A stretch of 64,000 nucleotides of DNA from the NCBI GenBank assembly GCA_021832085.1, contig JAKBLM010000018.1, positions 1 to 64,000 of the forward strand, given 5' to 3'. The position numbers and the translations under genes are program-made. The notes under the pieces were generated by a model. It did no database searches and was not told the origin of the DNA. It saw nothing but the letters and a program-made list of their open reading frames with translations. The stretch is from Acidobacteriota bacterium. GTDB lineage: Bacteria > Acidobacteriota > Terriglobia > Acidiferrales > UBA7541. Of the stretch, positions 62,626-64,000 are shown one piece after another (position 1 is the stretch's first letter; each line of letters starts with the position of its first letter).

Positions 62626-64000
62626 TCAGCGGCGGGCGGCAATGACGGTCTGGCCGAGGCTCAAACCGCCGTCACCGGCCGGTACTTTTACGTGGCTGAA
62701 GACCTCGAAGCCGTCGGATTCAAGAGCGCGGCGCAACCGCTCGAACAGGAATACGTTCTCGAAAACGTCACCGCTCAGGCAAACCTGGCGTATGCCGCTG
62801 TGCACCCGAACCAGTTGGGCCAGCCGCGAGAGGACGACCACCAAGCCGTTGTGAAACCGGCGACTGAGCGTTCCGACCGGCACCTTTCGCTCGATATCGG
62901 CAAGCAGCGCTTCGAACAACGGGCGCGTATCGATGACCCAGCCGGCACCCTCGGCCACCAGGCCCATTGGATAGGCCTTCTCATCGCGCGAATCCAGCGC
63001 GAGCTTTTCCAGACCGATCGCCTCCTGCGTCTCGCTATTCAGGTGCTGGCGCAGGCCGACGAGCGCCGCCACGGCGTCAAACAGACGGCCGCAACTGGAA
63101 GTGAGCGGTGAATCCGCTTCCCGGTCCATTCTGTTGAGCAGTCCCGTAATGCCGGCGGCGCCAACTTCGTCGAACAGTGGAATCCGCGAGTCCAGGAACG
63201 CGCGACCGAAGTCGCGCGCCAGATAGGCGACCGCCATGCGCCACGGTTCGCGCACCGCGGCTGCTCCTCCCGGCATCGGCACATAGGCCAGGTGGGCCGC
63301 TCGCTCGAAGCCGGAGCGATCGGCCAGCAGCGCTTCCCCGCCCCACAGCCGGCCGTCGGTCCCGTAGCCGCCGCCGTCGAGGGCGAAGCCGATGACTTTG
63401 TCGTGCAGGCGATTTTCCGCCATGCAGGCGGCGATGTGGGCGTGATGGTGCTGCACACCGATGCGACGGACGCCATTCTGCTCGAGCGCCCAGCGGACGG
63501 GGAAGGAAGCGGGATGGAGGCCGAAGGCAATGATTCCCGGTTTGATGCTGAGAACGCGTTCGAGATTCTCGACAGTTTGGCGGAAACATGCCTGACTTAC
63601 CGGATTTTCCAGATCGTCGATCTGCTGGCTGAGAAAAGCCTGATTGCCGCGCGCCAGGCAGACCGTGTTTTGCCGCTCGCCCCCGAGGCCGAGGATCGGC
63701 GGAAGGTTCTCGTCGAGAAGCACCCGCGTCGGCATCCCATGGCGCGGATCGTCGGAATCGCACAGTCTGCGCCGACAACCGCCGCACATGGTGGCGAGAT
63801 CGGGCGAGAGCGCGCCGGTAGCGGCCATGTGGAATCCACCCTCCCCGCTCACCGGCAGTTCGCGCACGTCGATTCTGGCAACGCTGCCGGGCACGGGTGC
63901 CTCGACTGGCAAGCGCGCCACGAAGCGATCGACACTCTCGGCCGATCCCTCTACCTCGATCGTGACGCCGCCGGGCGTCTCGCGAACGCTGCCCGCCAGT
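62626..64000 (-). CDS. hypF: HypF-type carbamoyltransferase lacking zinc-finger and YrdC domains, cut by window edge
   Basis: Minus strand, running off the right edge; at least 458 codons. It begins inside an acylphosphatase domain (LAGSVRETPGGVTIEVEG, then FVARLPVEAPVPGSVARID), continues with the first zinc-finger start (SPDLATMCGGCRRRLCDS) and then jumps, without a stop or frameshift, to the Kae1-like carbamoyltransferase domain (NLPPILGLGGERQNTVCL, GVQHHHAHIAACMAENRLH, FALDGGGYGTDG, CLSGDVFENVFLFERL). The rest of the zinc fingers and the whole YrdC domain (about 300 residues in normal HypF) are missing. HypF makes the CN ligand of [NiFe]-hydrogenases from carbamoyl phosphate. Without YrdC it could not form carbamoyladenylate alone. 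ATG, if any, is outside the window. Confidence 0.8.
   Translation of the reverse strand, partial: LAGSVRETPGGVTIEVEGSAESVDRFVARLPVEAPVPGSVARIDVRELPVSGEGGFHMAATGALSPDLATMCGGCRRRLCDSDDPRHGMPTRVLLDENLPPILGLGGERQNTVCLARGNQAFLSQQIDDLENPVSQACFRQTVENLERVLSIKPGIIAFGLHPASFPVRWALEQNGVRRIGVQHHHAHIAACMAENRLHDKVIGFALDGGGYGTDGRLWGGEALLADRSGFERAAHLAYVPMPGGAAAVREPWRMAVAYLARDFGRAFLDSRIPLFDEVGAAGITGLLNRMDREADSPLTSSCGRLFDAVAALVGLRQHLNSETQEAIGLEKLALDSRDEKAYPMGLVAEGAGWVIDTRPLFEALLADIERKVPVGTLSRRFHNGLVVVLSRLAQLVRVHSGIRQVCLSGDVFENVFLFERLRRALESDGFEVFSHVKVPAGDGGLSLGQTVIAARR

Overview
The window is about 64 kb of high-GC DNA from a diderm bacterium. It carries lnt, a lolD/lolC-type lipoprotein exporter, a BamA/Skp pair and TonB-like proteins. 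Several features fit Acidobacteriota (Terriglobia-like): many ECF sigma factors, a YVTN beta-propeller/Ig-like lipoprotein, a DUF4097 protein after an anti-sigma factor, and acidobacterial-style intergenic hairpins. This assignment is inferred from gene content and style; there is no rRNA gene here to confirm it.

Layout. 1-5.6 kb: edge of an IS transposase, a degenerate receiver protein, an ECF sigma factor, a NarL-type regulator, a TonB-C protein and a CPBP protease. 5.6-10.3 kb (minus strand): a Ni-CO dehydrogenase operon cooC-cooF-cooS-FAD/NAD oxidoreductase. 10.9-13.2 kb: uppP, a DUF892 ferritin-like protein and a hemerythrin. 13.4-33.6 kb (minus strand): a long housekeeping array lysS, lolC/E, lolD, clpC, bamA, a YVTN lipoprotein, skp, rimP, nusA, infB, DUF503, rbfA, truB, with a promoter and an attenuator-like terminator in front of rimP. 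33.8-40.9 kb: an ECF sigma/anti-sigma/DUF4097 operon, aroK, a PDZ protein, recG, rsmD. 41-49.4 kb: lnt, tetR, a minimal beta-carbonic-anhydrase-like protein, a long TonB, a PLP enzyme, a HAD hydrolase, a TPR protein. 49.5-54.4 kb: a decayed respiratory-regulation locus with a sigma-54 response regulator broken by an in-frame amber codon, a sensor kinase with two c-type heme motifs, an NrfD stump, small membrane ORFs and an IS110 remnant. 54.5-60.5 kb: a 2-oxoacid dehydrogenase operon lpd-lipB-E1alpha-E1beta-E2. 60.5-62.4 kb: a small accessory operon with a TumE-like (DUF6516) toxin, its probable partner and a pyruvate-kinase-C-terminal-like protein. 62.4-64 kb: a YceI remnant and a hypF gene that lacks its central domains.

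How it fits together. CooC loads nickel into CooS, CooF carries the electrons, and the flavoprotein probably passes them to NAD(P) or another acceptor. LipB supplies lipoyl groups to the E2 protein encoded two genes downstream. Bam/Skp/Lol/Lnt cover envelope protein and lipoprotein biogenesis, next to the translation-factor operon. The decayed loci (sigma-54 regulator, NrfD stump, hypF, yceI) suggest an organism that has been losing parts of its anaerobic respiratory and hydrogenase equipment while keeping CODH.

Best candidates for something new: the three-gene operon at 60.85-62.3 kb with a perfect hairpin in the toxin/antitoxin overlap; the CX2C-type CODH cluster; the heme-kinase/amber-interrupted regulator pair; and the short carbonic-anhydrase-like protein.
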